Part shown: piece by piece, positions 34,715 through 43,399 of the stretch
Layout of the letters: each line of letters starts with the position of its first letter
How positions within the stretch are numbered: position 1 is the stretch's first letter
NCBI RefSeq assembly: GCF_002920895.1
Contig: NZ_PQVG01000006.1
Coordinates: 248,001-312,000, forward strand
Length of the DNA: 64,000 nt
Direction of reading: 5' to 3'
Source of the DNA: Flavobacterium alvei
GTDB lineage: Bacteria > Bacteroidota > Bacteroidia > Flavobacteriales > Flavobacteriaceae
Translations under genes and position numbers: made by a program
The notes under the pieces: model-generated
Databases searched by the model: none
Seen by the model: only the letters and a program-made list of their open reading frames with translations
Told to the model about the DNA's origin: nothing

Positions 34715-35548
34715 TTAAAAACGTTTTAATTGTGACGCATTGAAAGTCCATTCTGGAGTTTTCAACGTAGAACCAAAATCGGTATCATACCAAGGATTTA
34801 TTGAAACGTTATTGGGATTTTTCAATATTTGAAGTTCCTGTGCTGGCATATAACTTTGTGCCAAAAGCATCACTTTTTGGTTGGTTTTAGGGTTTACGGC
34901 GACATCAACAACAATAACTGCATGACCAGGAAAGCCTCCTTTTATAAAAACATCACCAATTTTCACATCAGAAACTTTAATTGCTTTTAGCTCTTTTTCT
35001 AAGGAAGCTGTTCCTGCATACATAAAAACTGTCTCTAAATATTTCCAATACGTTTCATAACTAACCGACGGTTTTGCCGTTTTTACCCAGCTCGTTTTGT
35101 TGCCTTTGACAGCAATTCTATAACCCGCCGCCCATTTGCTAAAATCAACTCGAAAACCATTTGTGAAATTAAAATGTATTTTGTCATATTGCTTTTGACT
35201 ATAAAAATAATCCGCTCTTAGACGCATTACAGCATCGGCACATTGGTGTAAATCCTGTTTTCCAATGGGTAAATTAACTACTGCTTCATAAACATTTCGA
35301 TTGTATTTTTCTGTTCCATCAAAATACAAAACGTTAGATCCCAAAGGTTTTAATGGAAGATTTCTCAAAAAAAGCCCAAACGAAGACTCAGATTCAGCTT
35401 GTCTCACAAATCCCACTGGAGGCTGAAAACGTTGCTGGATGGTATTCCCATAAAGATTGCTTTTGACACTATTATTTGTCTTTGAAAATGAAAATGCACA
35501 AAAAATAGCCGTCAAAATTGCTGCAATAAATAAGAATTTAATTTTCAT
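34715..35548 (-). CDS. DUF4846 domain secreted protein
   Basis: 277-aa exported protein with an N-terminal hydrophobic segment (residues 3-21). It carries the DUF4846 features: RFQPPVGFVR near residue 41, LPLKPLGSNVLYFDG, DLHQCADAVMRLRADYFYSQ, and a C-terminal region with GFPGHAVIVVDVA and LLAQSYMPAQELQILKNP. The Cys-His arrangement and the GHAVIVVD segment suggest a papain-like (NlpC/P60-related) fold, which is my inference. It abuts the M15 peptidase gene, which fits an envelope role. Confidence 0.8.
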   Translation of the reverse strand: MKIKFLFIAAILTAIFCAFSFSKTNNSVKSNLYGNTIQQRFQPPVGFVRQAESESSFGLFLRNLPLKPLGSNVLYFDGTEKYNRNVYEAVVNLPIGKQDLHQCADAVMRLRADYFYSQKQYDKIHFNFTNGFRVDFSKWAAGYRIAVKGNKTSWVKTAKPSVSYETYWKYLETVFMYAGTASLEKELKAIKVSDVKIGDVFIKGGFPGHAVIVVDVAVNPKTNQKVMLLAQSYMPAQELQILKNPNNVSINPWYDTDFGSTLKTPEWTFNASQLKRF

Positions 35549-35608
35549 AATTTAGACTTTTAGTTTATTTCTACAATGAAAAAAACTTGAATATATTGTA
35601 TTAATTAA

Positions 35609-37636
35609 TCACAACATCCCGTTATATTTCCTCAAAAACCACTCGGCAGCCAAAATAATAGCTATCAAAACCAACAACCAAACCCAATCAATCAAAGGCG
35701 TTTTGGTACTAATCTCTTTTTGAAGAGCTTTATAATTTTCATCTTCTAAAAGTGTTTTAATTAAAGAATCTACTTGGTCTGGAAAATAAACTTTCCCTTG
35801 AGTTTGTGAAGCCAATTGGTTTAACTTTTGAACATCAGGATTGACGAACTGCTTTTCAATATCAAAATCTAAAATTTCAAAATGACTGGAATAACTAGTT
35901 TTTGAAATTAATTCTTTGACCGTAAAATTATAAGAACCTGCCGAAAGTCCGTCTAAATTAACCTTAAACGAATTATTACCTTTCAACAAGTCATAATTTT
36001 TGGCTTGCTTGGTTTTGGTATTCGTTACCGAAATAGTCAAACGCGCTTTCTCATCGAATTCGTAATTTTTATTGAAATAAGAAGCTAAAATCTCGATGGC
36101 TTCTCCTGAATTATAAAAACTTTCGTGATTGACCACCAACGATTTTTTGGAATCATTAGAAGCCAAAAACTGGATGATCTTATCTACAAAAACATCAAAC
36201 TTTTCGAAAGATTGATGATCAATATGACTTTGTAAACGCCATTTCCAAACATTTTCTCCCAATAAAAAAGCCGAACGTTTGCCTTGATTTTCGGCAAAAG
36301 CCAATAAAGGAGCATTCGTGTTAATATTCCTGATTTTGGACGAAAGCAAAGTCGAAACATTTCCGTTTGTGGTTATCGTTCCAAAAGGATTTTGCAAAGG
36401 CGGAAAATTTTCAAAACCTATGTCATCCATCGCAAAAAGATTGAATTGCGAATTAAATTCGGCCAAATAATCTTCTTTTTGACCACTCATTTTAAAAACC
36501 AAATTGGGTTGCTGTTGGTTTAAAAAATTGAAATCTGTGTTATTTCCTGTTACAATAAATGTATTAATTCCAGCTACTTTATTCTTTTCAAAAAACGATT
36601 TAAATTCGTTTGTCGGTTGATACAAAATCAAAACATTGTAATCTTGTAATGAATTGATTGAATTTGGTTTAATAACAGTTACTTTTCGTTGTGCATTAGA
36701 CTCAATCGCACGTTTCAAAGCTCCAATATCAGGATGATTTATTGCCGAAATTATAGCAACATTCGTTTTTTGGTCTATGATTTCAACGGCAAAATTCTTG
36801 GTATTATTATAACTATTTTTCTCTTTTTCTTTGGAAGAAATTGTCGCCTTAAAAACTTGTAAACCTACTTTATCAGCAGGAAGCAAAACGTTTACAATAG
36901 CCGTTTTTTTCGAAGAAGAAAAAGAAATACTTTGCTTTGCCAAAACCGAATTCCCTTGCGAAATTCGAAAATCAGCCGTGATGTTTTTGTTGCCAGAATA
37001 ATTCAAAAATACTTCCACAGGAAATTTATTCTTGTGAAAAGCATATTTATTGACGTTCAACTGTGTTACTTTTAAGTCTAAAAAAGTCGTTGTGTCGCTA
37101 ACAATCAAAGGGTAAATTTTATTATTAGCATCAAAAGAATAGACATAATCATTTCCAGAGGTTTGATTTCCATCAGTTATCAAAACCGTTGGAAAAACGG
37201 TATTTTTATAGATGCTTTTCAGGCTTTTGGCTACTTCATCTAAATTGGTTTGAGTTCCTTTGAAATCAAATTCGTCTGACTGTTGAAATTCACTGTCAAA
37301 TCGATAGGATTGAACCTCGAATTTCTCCTGTAATTCTTTGTTGGCAGAAAGCTTTTTATACAATTCTAAAGCCATTTCTTTGGCTTTCAAATCGACAATT
37401 GAACTGGAGTTATCCACCACAATTGGCAATGGTGTTTTGATGGTTTCCAATGTTTTTCGACTCATTATTGGATTTATCAACAACAATAATAGTCCGAAAA
37501 TGGACAAAAAACGCAAAAAAGCCAAAACCAAGCTGACTTTCGACTTGGTTTTGGCTTTGTAATAATATTGAAAAAACGACAAACCGCCTGCTATTAGTAA
37601 AGAAAGCAATAGTAATAGAATCGTGTTTGTAGTCAT
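35609..37636 (-). CDS. VWA-domain integral membrane protein
   Basis: 675-aa membrane protein conserved in type with Bacteroidota BatA/BatB-like proteins. Two N-terminal transmembrane helices (about 5-25 and 36-58) are followed by a von Willebrand A domain. Its MIDAS residues are visible: DNSSS near residue 75, a Thr in KGTQTNLDEV and an Asp in LITDGNQTSGND. Then come beta-sandwich-like segments and a final transmembrane helix (WVWLLVLIAIILAAEWFL) close to the C-terminus. The C-terminal 'WLL-membrane' arrangement resembles membrane proteins with N-terminal vWA domains of unknown role. It lies downstream of fabG on the same strand, separated by a repeat element. Confidence 0.82.
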   Translation of the reverse strand: MTTNTILLLLLSLLIAGGLSFFQYYYKAKTKSKVSLVLAFLRFLSIFGLLLLLINPIMSRKTLETIKTPLPIVVDNSSSIVDLKAKEMALELYKKLSANKELQEKFEVQSYRFDSEFQQSDEFDFKGTQTNLDEVAKSLKSIYKNTVFPTVLITDGNQTSGNDYVYSFDANNKIYPLIVSDTTTFLDLKVTQLNVNKYAFHKNKFPVEVFLNYSGNKNITADFRISQGNSVLAKQSISFSSSKKTAIVNVLLPADKVGLQVFKATISSKEKEKNSYNNTKNFAVEIIDQKTNVAIISAINHPDIGALKRAIESNAQRKVTVIKPNSINSLQDYNVLILYQPTNEFKSFFEKNKVAGINTFIVTGNNTDFNFLNQQQPNLVFKMSGQKEDYLAEFNSQFNLFAMDDIGFENFPPLQNPFGTITTNGNVSTLLSSKIRNINTNAPLLAFAENQGKRSAFLLGENVWKWRLQSHIDHQSFEKFDVFVDKIIQFLASNDSKKSLVVNHESFYNSGEAIEILASYFNKNYEFDEKARLTISVTNTKTKQAKNYDLLKGNNSFKVNLDGLSAGSYNFTVKELISKTSYSSHFEILDFDIEKQFVNPDVQKLNQLASQTQGKVYFPDQVDSLIKTLLEDENYKALQKEISTKTPLIDWVWLLVLIAIILAAEWFLRKYNGML

Positions 37637-37640
37637 TTTT

Positions 37641-37721
37641 TTTGATTAAAAGATTGAAAAATTGAAAGATTTAAAAATTTCAACAATCTTTAAATCTTTC
37701 AATCATAAAATCATTAAATTG
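37641..37721. repeat. Intergenic inverted repeat between fabG and VWA genes
   Basis: ATTGAAAGATTTAAA (37661-37675) is perfectly complementary to TTTAAATCTTTCAAT (37689-37703), with a 13-base loop. Related words (gattgaaaa, aatcataaaatcat) extend it on both sides. There is no T-run immediately after the minus-strand stem, so it is not a standard terminator. Confidence 0.65.
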
Positions 37722-38468
37722 TTAAGTAAGCATTCCTCCACAAACATTCAATACTTGTCCTGTAACATAAGCACTCATATCCGAAGCCAAGAAAAGACAA
37801 GCATTAGCAACATCTTCAGTCGTTCCTCCACGTTTCAACGGGATTCCTTCTCTCCAACCTTTTACCACCTCTTCGCTTAACTTTGCAGTCATTTCAGTTT
37901 CAATAAATCCTGGAGCGATAGCGTTGCAACGAATGTTACGTGAACCCAATTCCAAAGCTACGGATTTAGTAAAACCGATGGCACCTGCTTTGGAAGCGGC
38001 ATAATTCGTTTGACCCGCGTTTCCAGAAACTCCAACAACCGAACTAATATTAATGATGGAACCAGCACGTTGTTTCAAGAACGTTTTTTGAATAGCTTTG
38101 GTCATATTGAAAACCGATTTCAAATTCACGTTGATTACTTGGTCAAAATCAGCTTCGGACATACGCATTAGCAAATTGTCTTTAGTAATTCCGGCATTGT
38201 TTATTAAAATATCTACCGTTCCAAATTCGGCCAAAACGGCATCAACAAAAGTTTGTGCTTCATTAAAATCGGCCGCATTGGATTGGTATCCTTTAGCTTT
38301 GATACCCATTGCATTCAATTCATTTTCCAAAGCTTGAGCCGATTCTACAGATGAACTGTAAGTAAACGCCACATTGGCACCGTGTTTTGCAAAAACTTCT
38401 GCGATTCCTCTTCCTATTCCGCGACTTGCGCCAGTGATGATGGCTACTTTTCCTTCGAGTAATTTCAT
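37722..38468 (-). CDS. fabG: 3-oxoacyl-[acyl-carrier-protein] reductase
   Basis: Short-chain dehydrogenase, 248 aa, that reduces 3-oxoacyl-ACP with NADPH in fatty-acid elongation. The cofactor motif is TGASRGIGRGIAEVFAKHG (about residues 13-31) with NNAG near 88-91. The catalytic Ser is in NISSVVGVSG (about 140) and Tyr-Lys in TNYAASKAG (about 153-157). IAPGFIETEMT and the C-terminal YVTGQVLNVCGGM are typical of FabG. A TATATTTG box at 38509-38502 is its probable promoter. Confidence 0.95.
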   Translation of the reverse strand: MKLLEGKVAIITGASRGIGRGIAEVFAKHGANVAFTYSSSVESAQALENELNAMGIKAKGYQSNAADFNEAQTFVDAVLAEFGTVDILINNAGITKDNLLMRMSEADFDQVINVNLKSVFNMTKAIQKTFLKQRAGSIINISSVVGVSGNAGQTNYAASKAGAIGFTKSVALELGSRNIRCNAIAPGFIETEMTAKLSEEVVKGWREGIPLKRGGTTEDVANACLFLASDMSAYVTGQVLNVCGGMLT

Positions 38469-38501
38469 ATTCTAAAATTAGTGTGATTATTTTTTGTATT
38501 A

Positions 38502-38509
38502 CAAATATA
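38502..38509 (-). promoter_or_regulatory. Probable -7 box of the fabG promoter
   Basis: Minus-strand TATATTTG, 33 bases upstream of the fabG ATG. No matching -33 TTG is seen. Confidence 0.5.
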
Positions 38510-38545
38510 GATTATTTAAGCGTTTTATAAAATTTGTTCTATAAA

Positions 38546-38571
38546 AAAAGCCTTACCGAAGTAAAGCTTTT
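38546..38571 (-). terminator. Rho-independent terminator at the end of the accessory island operon
   Basis: AAAAGCTTTAC pairs with GTAAGGCTTTT (one mismatch) on the minus strand and is followed by a T-run. It closes the minus-strand gene series that starts with the WYL regulator. Confidence 0.75.
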
Positions 38572-38598
38572 AAAATTTTGAATCTATAGTTGTAATTA

Positions 38599-38991
38599 TC
38601 AGAGTATGAGTGATGCCGTTGTGCTTAATTTTTGTCCTATTTCTTTTAAAGCAATGGCTAATGTTTCTAATTCTTTGTGCGTAAAATGAGCTTCTTTGCC
38701 ATTGACATTATTACCATTTAGTCTTTGATAAAACCATTGTGGTGTTTTTTTGAAATAATTTTTAGCCAAATAAGAAACTGATATTACAGGCAAAATATCC
38801 TCTAACTTTTGCTTTAACAACAATTCATCCGCTTTTTTATTGCTTTCTTTTATACATTCCAATAATGAATCGGCAAACGTATCAGGATTTTCGGCAAACA
38901 ACAAATTCATTTCACTGTGAATGTCAGCGATTTCATTTTCGTTTTCTGTATTTTGATATTTTTCTTTTAATTTTTTGATTTCGTCTAACAT
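38599..38991 (-). CDS. DUF5053-like protein, mobile-element associated
   Basis: 130-aa protein with an N-terminal coiled coil (residues 1-60, rich in Lys/Glu). The conserved-looking C-terminal half (VISVSYLAKNYFKKTPQWFYQRLNGNNVNGKEAHFTHKELETLAIALKEIGQKL) has the shape of a DNA-binding helix-turn-helix with WFYQRLNG as recognition segment. This pattern matches DUF5053 proteins found in Bacteroidota phages and integrative elements. It is the last gene of the accessory island. Whether it regulates the island is unknown. Confidence 0.68.
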   Translation of the reverse strand: MLDEIKKLKEKYQNTENENEIADIHSEMNLLFAENPDTFADSLLECIKESNKKADELLLKQKLEDILPVISVSYLAKNYFKKTPQWFYQRLNGNNVNGKEAHFTHKELETLAIALKEIGQKLSTTASLIL

Positions 38992-39018
38992 AACTTTCTC
39001 ATTTAAATTATTGTAATG

Positions 39019-39186
39019 TTACTTTCCAAGTTCTTTTAGTTTTTGAACTAATTTTTTGATTTCTAAATCCACCACTTTTTTCATTTGTGGACTTCTACTG
39101 GATAATTCTTTGTAAAATTCCAGATAGAATAATAAATCTTTTTGAATTTTGTTCTTCTCGATTTGGAATTGTTCTTTATCATTCAT
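39019..39186 (-). CDS. Small hypothetical protein, 55 aa
   Basis: Short lysine/glutamate-rich helical protein (MNDKEQFQIEKNKIQKDLLF ...) from the ATG at 39186. It lies between a DUF5053 gene and a small membrane protein gene on the same strand. No family is recognised. Its position in a compact operon supports it being real. Confidence 0.5.
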   Translation of the reverse strand: MNDKEQFQIEKNKIQKDLLFYLEFYKELSSRSPQMKKVVDLEIKKLVQKLKELGK

Positions 39187-39242
39187 ATTTTGATTTTTCA
39201 AAATTAATAACATTTTTGTTATTAAACAAATGGTTTAACATT

Positions 39243-39383
39243 TTACTTTAAAAATAACCAAAGTAGAAAAACTATTATTCCTACTCCAGCTATTACATCA
39301 TAAATGGAAAATTCAATTTCAAATTCATAATCAATTTCTTTTTCATACAGATTTTTAAAAAATCCTATTATTGCTTTTATCAT
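39243..39383 (-). CDS. Small single-pass membrane protein, 46 aa
   Basis: From the ATG at 39383 the product has an acidic middle (EKEIDYEFEIEFSIYD) and one C-terminal transmembrane helix (VIAGVGIIVFLLWLF). It starts 16 bases after the stop of the 262-aa gene. No family is recognised. Small membrane proteins are common in defence operons, but no function is shown. Confidence 0.5.
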   Translation of the reverse strand: MIKAIIGFFKNLYEKEIDYEFEIEFSIYDVIAGVGIIVFLLWLFLK

Positions 39384-39399
39384 AATTCTTCTTATTTGA

Positions 39400-40188
39400 T
39401 TAAAGTAAATCTTCGAAATCGTCAACAAAAGCGAGTGTTCTTTGTTCTCTGTTTCTTACATTTAGTTGGTAATTGAGGTCTAAAACTGTTCTTGAAATTG
39501 AAATCACTTCTAAACTTTCAATAGAATTGATATAATTTTCCAATTCTTGCCAATTGTATTCGTTTTCACTTCCTTGCCCCACTCCTTTTAAATGATTGCA
39601 TTGGTCATTTACAAAATAGGCTTTTTCTCCACCAAGTAACAAGGTATCTTTCATTACTGATTTTCTAAAATTTTGAAAATATCTATTTTCAAAATTATCT
39701 CGTAATTGTATCGTATCACAAAAACGCCACCATCTTGAATAATAATGTAAATCGCTTGAAGCTATTTCATCATAAATGGTCAAATAGCTACTTTCTGCAG
39801 TTTCAGAATGAATATCTAAAAAATAGTTTGTAATGTGAAACTCTTTTTTTTCTTCTGTTATCCTTTCTTGGCTTGGCATTTCATCATCATACCACCACCA
39901 ATATTCTTTTTTATCAAAAAGGCTTTCTCCAAATTTTTTATACAATTGTTTTTGCTGAAATTTTTCATCTATCAACTTGTACTTTTTTACAAATGGCTGT
40001 TTGTCAATCAATCCTAATGAAATAAAATCTTCTTCTAAACCATTTTGCAACAATTGATTGTATTCTGTACGGGCATAATAACCATATTCGATAGTGAAAC
40101 CAAACCGGTTTGATAAATCAATGGCTAACGTTTCTACATTTGAAATATTCAAATTGTGTTTGCTTAATATGGAAATATCACAACCCAT
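39400..40188 (-). CDS. Hypothetical protein in the restriction island, 262 aa
   Basis: Unrecognised cytosolic protein that starts MGCDISILSKHN and is rich in Trp, Tyr and acidic residues (KKEYWWWYDDEMP, HYYSRWWRFCD). No signal peptide, membrane segment or catalytic motif is evident. Its ATG is two bases after the stop of the restriction-modification reading frame, so it is co-translated with that enzyme. It may be a partner or passenger of the restriction system. The opening MGCDI recalls some phage-encoded proteins, but this is a weak resemblance only. Confidence 0.7.
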   Translation of the reverse strand: MGCDISILSKHNLNISNVETLAIDLSNRFGFTIEYGYYARTEYNQLLQNGLEEDFISLGLIDKQPFVKKYKLIDEKFQQKQLYKKFGESLFDKKEYWWWYDDEMPSQERITEEKKEFHITNYFLDIHSETAESSYLTIYDEIASSDLHYYSRWWRFCDTIQLRDNFENRYFQNFRKSVMKDTLLLGGEKAYFVNDQCNHLKGVGQGSENEYNWQELENYINSIESLEVISISRTVLDLNYQLNVRNREQRTLAFVDDFEDLL

Positions 40189-40190
40189 AA

Positions 40191-42368
40191 CTAACTTTTT
40201 TCAACAATTTCTATCTCATCCTTGCTCAAGCCATACAACTCATAAACCATTGCGTCTATGACTTTGTCGGTGGTGTCGATTTGGGTTTTGATTTCGAGTA
40301 CTTTTTTGGCTTCTGTCGTGAAGTACTCCTCCCACTCGGCTTCTTGCGAGAGCGATAGTTTTATTTTCTTTTTGCCCAGTTCTTTGATGAATTCCGAATA
40401 CGATAACAAATACCAATCTTGTAATTTTTTGGGCAAATCCGTTAACTCAAACTTGCGCTGTATCGTGCGTTGAAACTTTTGCGATTGTTCTTGTAAGTCT
40501 TTGTTATTTTTAATTAATGATTCTGAAAGATTTACAAATTCTGTTTTATTATTTGGTGTTTTTATTGGAATTGTTTCAACATATGGTCTTCTAAAGTCTA
40601 AATATCCACCTTGAAGTGTTGATGCTATTGATTTTAAATAATAATATGTGAGTTTAGAATTTAAAATTGGTAAAATATATTTTTCATCTGTTGATATAAA
40701 AAAATTATTATCTGAAAGTGAATATTCTCCTGTAGAATCAAAATAAAAATTACAGGTGTTATTTATTCTTGGATAAATAATTTTAGGTTTAAATAGATAT
40801 TCTGCATTTTTGCTACCATATCTACTCAAGCACCACCAATTAAATCTACCTTCTTTAACTTCTGGTCTATTTGAAAGTAACTCTTTTTTTTCAAGTAAAT
40901 AATTTTTAATATTCTCGTCATAATTTAAATCATATTCCCAAGGAATATACAATAAGTATAAATCGTCAAAAGTTAGAATGTTTCTCTTAACTTCTTTTCC
41001 AGTAACAATTTTTCTAATGAAATTTTTATTTTTTTCATTAATTAAATTATTAGCAATGTCTTTGGGAATTATAAAAACTTCATTTTTACCTGTGGATACT
41101 CCTCTGTAAATTTTATCTTCAATTAAATCTTTTAAACTAATAGAATTAATTTTAATTTTTTCAAGTAATTCACTATTATTATCATCTTGAAATTGCCAAC
41201 TTTCTTCATTAAGAGAATTGTAATTAACAATTACAGATTTTGTTTTTAAAAGGTTTAAAGGGTCATCTGTATTGTCTTTTTTACTTATTTCTGAATATAT
41301 AAAATAGTCTTTATCAAAATTCTTTTTTTTATTCAAAACATATATTATCGGATAAGTTATTGCATCATCAAAAACTGGATAATCATCGAAATCAAAAAGT
41401 AATTCAATATTACTTTCTTCTTTTATTATTTTCCTAATTTCTTTGCCATAAGATGCTTTTAAAAATTTATTTGGAAGTATGAATGAAAAAAGACCATCTT
41501 TATTAATTAAATTAATTCCTTTTTCAATAAAGTAAGTGTATAAATCCGCTACGCTATTATAGCATTTATAATTCTTTTCTAAATAAGGCTTAATTTCTTT
41601 AAATAACTCTTGCCTAACATAAGGCGGATTTCCAATAATCACATCAAAACCACCTTTGTCAAAAATTTTAGGAAATGCAGTTTGCCAGTTAAAGGCTTTG
41701 TCGCCAGCAATAGCAACATCATCTATTAGAGAGTTGCCACATTTTATATTGCTGTTCAGGTCGTTCAGTTTTCGGTTGGGTTGTGCGGTGCGTAACCAAA
41801 GGGAAAGTTTGGCAATTTCTACACTTTCTTCATTCAAATCCACACCAAAAAGGTTGTTTTCGAGAATGCTCTTTTCAACATCGCTCAAAATTAATCCGTC
41901 GCCAAAGAGTTTGGCTTGCAACTCGTCAATGTATCCGTGTTCGGCAATCAAAAAATCCAAGGCTTGGTTCAGGAACGCGCCGCTACCACAAGCCGGATCG
42001 CAAATCGTAATTTGTAGTAACCAATTTCTATAACTGTTCAGTTTTTCTAATAAAGGTTGTTTGGTAGCTTTGGTTCGTTTTTTGTCGGTAAAATAATCAT
42101 CCTCAATAATTTGGAGTTCGGCTTTTTTATCAATGCACAATTTACCAACAGTGTTGTCCACAATGTATTTGGTAATGTATTTTGGGGTGTAAAAAACACC
42201 GTCTTTCTTACGCTTTGTGGTGGCTTTGTCAATGCTTCCGCCTTCGATTTGGGTTTTTACTTCGTCTAATTCATTCAAGGAATTTTCGAAAATATGACCC
42301 AAAATATTCACATCTACTTCACTCTGAAAGTCGTAATTGCTCAATTTTTGAGTATGACGGTACAGCAA
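40191..42368 (-). CDS. Methyltransferase and specificity part of the split type IIG enzyme
   Basis: This frame encodes the C-terminal ~725 residues, nominally from a TTG at 42368, although the same frame is open upstream to the frameshift. SAM-binding motif I is ICDPACGSGAFLNQAL and motif IV FDVIIGNPPYVRQE, as in N6-adenine methyltransferases. VNILGHIFENSLNEL and DGVFYTPKYITKYIVDNTVG are typical of the Eco57I/type IIG group. The remaining ~450 residues are the target-recognition region and a helical C-terminus. Without the N-terminal part it lacks a normal start, so expression is doubtful. Confidence 0.75.
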   Translation of the reverse strand: MLYRHTQKLSNYDFQSEVDVNILGHIFENSLNELDEVKTQIEGGSIDKATTKRKKDGVFYTPKYITKYIVDNTVGKLCIDKKAELQIIEDDYFTDKKRTKATKQPLLEKLNSYRNWLLQITICDPACGSGAFLNQALDFLIAEHGYIDELQAKLFGDGLILSDVEKSILENNLFGVDLNEESVEIAKLSLWLRTAQPNRKLNDLNSNIKCGNSLIDDVAIAGDKAFNWQTAFPKIFDKGGFDVIIGNPPYVRQELFKEIKPYLEKNYKCYNSVADLYTYFIEKGINLINKDGLFSFILPNKFLKASYGKEIRKIIKEESNIELLFDFDDYPVFDDAITYPIIYVLNKKKNFDKDYFIYSEISKKDNTDDPLNLLKTKSVIVNYNSLNEESWQFQDDNNSELLEKIKINSISLKDLIEDKIYRGVSTGKNEVFIIPKDIANNLINEKNKNFIRKIVTGKEVKRNILTFDDLYLLYIPWEYDLNYDENIKNYLLEKKELLSNRPEVKEGRFNWWCLSRYGSKNAEYLFKPKIIYPRINNTCNFYFDSTGEYSLSDNNFFISTDEKYILPILNSKLTYYYLKSIASTLQGGYLDFRRPYVETIPIKTPNNKTEFVNLSESLIKNNKDLQEQSQKFQRTIQRKFELTDLPKKLQDWYLLSYSEFIKELGKKKIKLSLSQEAEWEEYFTTEAKKVLEIKTQIDTTDKVIDAMVYELYGLSKDEIEIVEKS

Positions 42369-42391
42369 TTCATCGTCAATCTTAATGTGAT

Positions 42392-43351
42392 CTAAAATGG
42401 TATCGGGTTTGAAAAGTCCGCCGTTGTAAGCAAATATCTGATGCTCTTCTTTTGTGCGGTTCTGGTTTCCGAAAACGCAGGCAGAACGACTTTGGCACCT
42501 TGGTTCAAATCGTTAAAATAAATTTTGTAACGGTCGTACAACGAAATATTTATTCGCATTTCCTGCAATTGTCGCCATTCTTGATTGATTCTGAAAATCA
42601 AATTAGTAGGCAATAAATTTCGGTCTTCGGCAAAGAAAATAAACAGGAAACGATCTAATAATTTTTGCGATTTTTGAAACAATTCCAAGGTATCGTAATC
42701 TGGATTTTGTTGTACTAAATCGTGGTGTAACTCACGTTTAAAAAGCGAATAATCAGTGTATAAAGCTTTGGTAATGTCTTTTTCCTGACTCAAGGATTGT
42801 TCTTTGAGTTTCTTGGGAATATCGTTGGCAATGTTCTCATAAGCCAAACACAAATAGAGCAATTCAAATTCCTTTTCGGTAAGTGTGAAAAGGTTAAACT
42901 CTAGATATTCGGTAGCATTATCAATATAAAAACGTAGTTTTTCAAAATTAGAAGTGATTACATAAACGCAATCAGGCTGATTGTTTTTGTACCCAAAAGC
43001 CTGAACTTCGATTTTGTTCAAATCGGTAGTATTGGTTCCTTTCAGCTCAATTACAGCTTTTACCTTATTTTTTATGAGGATAGCACCATCAGCAGCTTTA
43101 CTATCTTTTACGTTATTGTATTCAGTATTTAAATTAAAATTTGGTGTTGGATTCTTGGTGTACCCCAAAACATTTACAAACAAATCAATCAAAAATTCAC
43201 CTTGGTATTGAATTTCTTTGCTCGAACGTATATTGTCTTGAATGGTTGGATTGTGAAAATGGTTTTTAAAATTATTCCACCCTTCAAGTAGTTTAGATTT
43301 ATCTTGGCTTTGTAACTGTTTGGTAACAACTGAATTTTGAAATAAAGGCAT
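42392..43351 (-). CDS. Nuclease part of the split type IIG enzyme
   Basis: N-terminal ~319 residues, starting MPLFQNSVVTKQL (ATG at 43351, preferred over a TTG at 43381). A PD-(D/E)XK-like core is seen as DGAIL ... VIELKGTN (about residues 95-112). LLDRFLFIFFAEDRNLLP is a conserved segment of this enzyme family. The last ~25 residues after PAF are out of frame and end at an early stop. The gene starts 48 bp after the WYL regulator gene. Confidence 0.75.
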   Translation of the reverse strand: MPLFQNSVVTKQLQSQDKSKLLEGWNNFKNHFHNPTIQDNIRSSKEIQYQGEFLIDLFVNVLGYTKNPTPNFNLNTEYNNVKDSKAADGAILIKNKVKAVIELKGTNTTDLNKIEVQAFGYKNNQPDCVYVITSNFEKLRFYIDNATEYLEFNLFTLTEKEFELLYLCLAYENIANDIPKKLKEQSLSQEKDITKALYTDYSLFKRELHHDLVQQNPDYDTLELFQKSQKLLDRFLFIFFAEDRNLLPTNLIFRINQEWRQLQEMRINISLYDRYKIYFNDLNQGAKVVLPAFSETRTAQKKSIRYLLTTADFSNPIPF

Positions 43352-43399
43352 AGAATAGTTGTGTTTTAATATCTGGTACAAGTTAAGTAAATAAAAAAA

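Larger units (their letters stand above)
40191..43351 (-). pseudogene. Type IIG restriction-modification enzyme, split by one frameshift
   Basis: The two adjacent reading frames together form one ~1050-aa Eco57I-like bifunctional enzyme. The N-terminal part holds a PD-(D/E)XK nuclease-like region (AADGAILIKNKVKAVIELKGTN). The C-terminal part holds the N6-adenine methyltransferase (DPACGSGAFL, IIGNPPYVRQE) and a target-recognition region. The frame is lost at about 42472-42475. Restoring one T in the minus-strand GTTTTC run turns PAFSETRT into PAFFGNQNRTKEEH. This then continues without interruption as IFAYNGGLFKPDT into the second frame. It could be a true inactivating deletion, a phase-variable switch or a sequencing error. 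The central recognition region (about 40500-41600) is noticeably more AT-rich than the flanks. Confidence 0.8.

Noticed and set aside
37641..37721. Ordinary rho-independent terminator between fabG and the VWA gene
   Set aside because: The 15-bp stem is not followed by a T-run on the minus strand, and related words extend beyond the stem on both sides.
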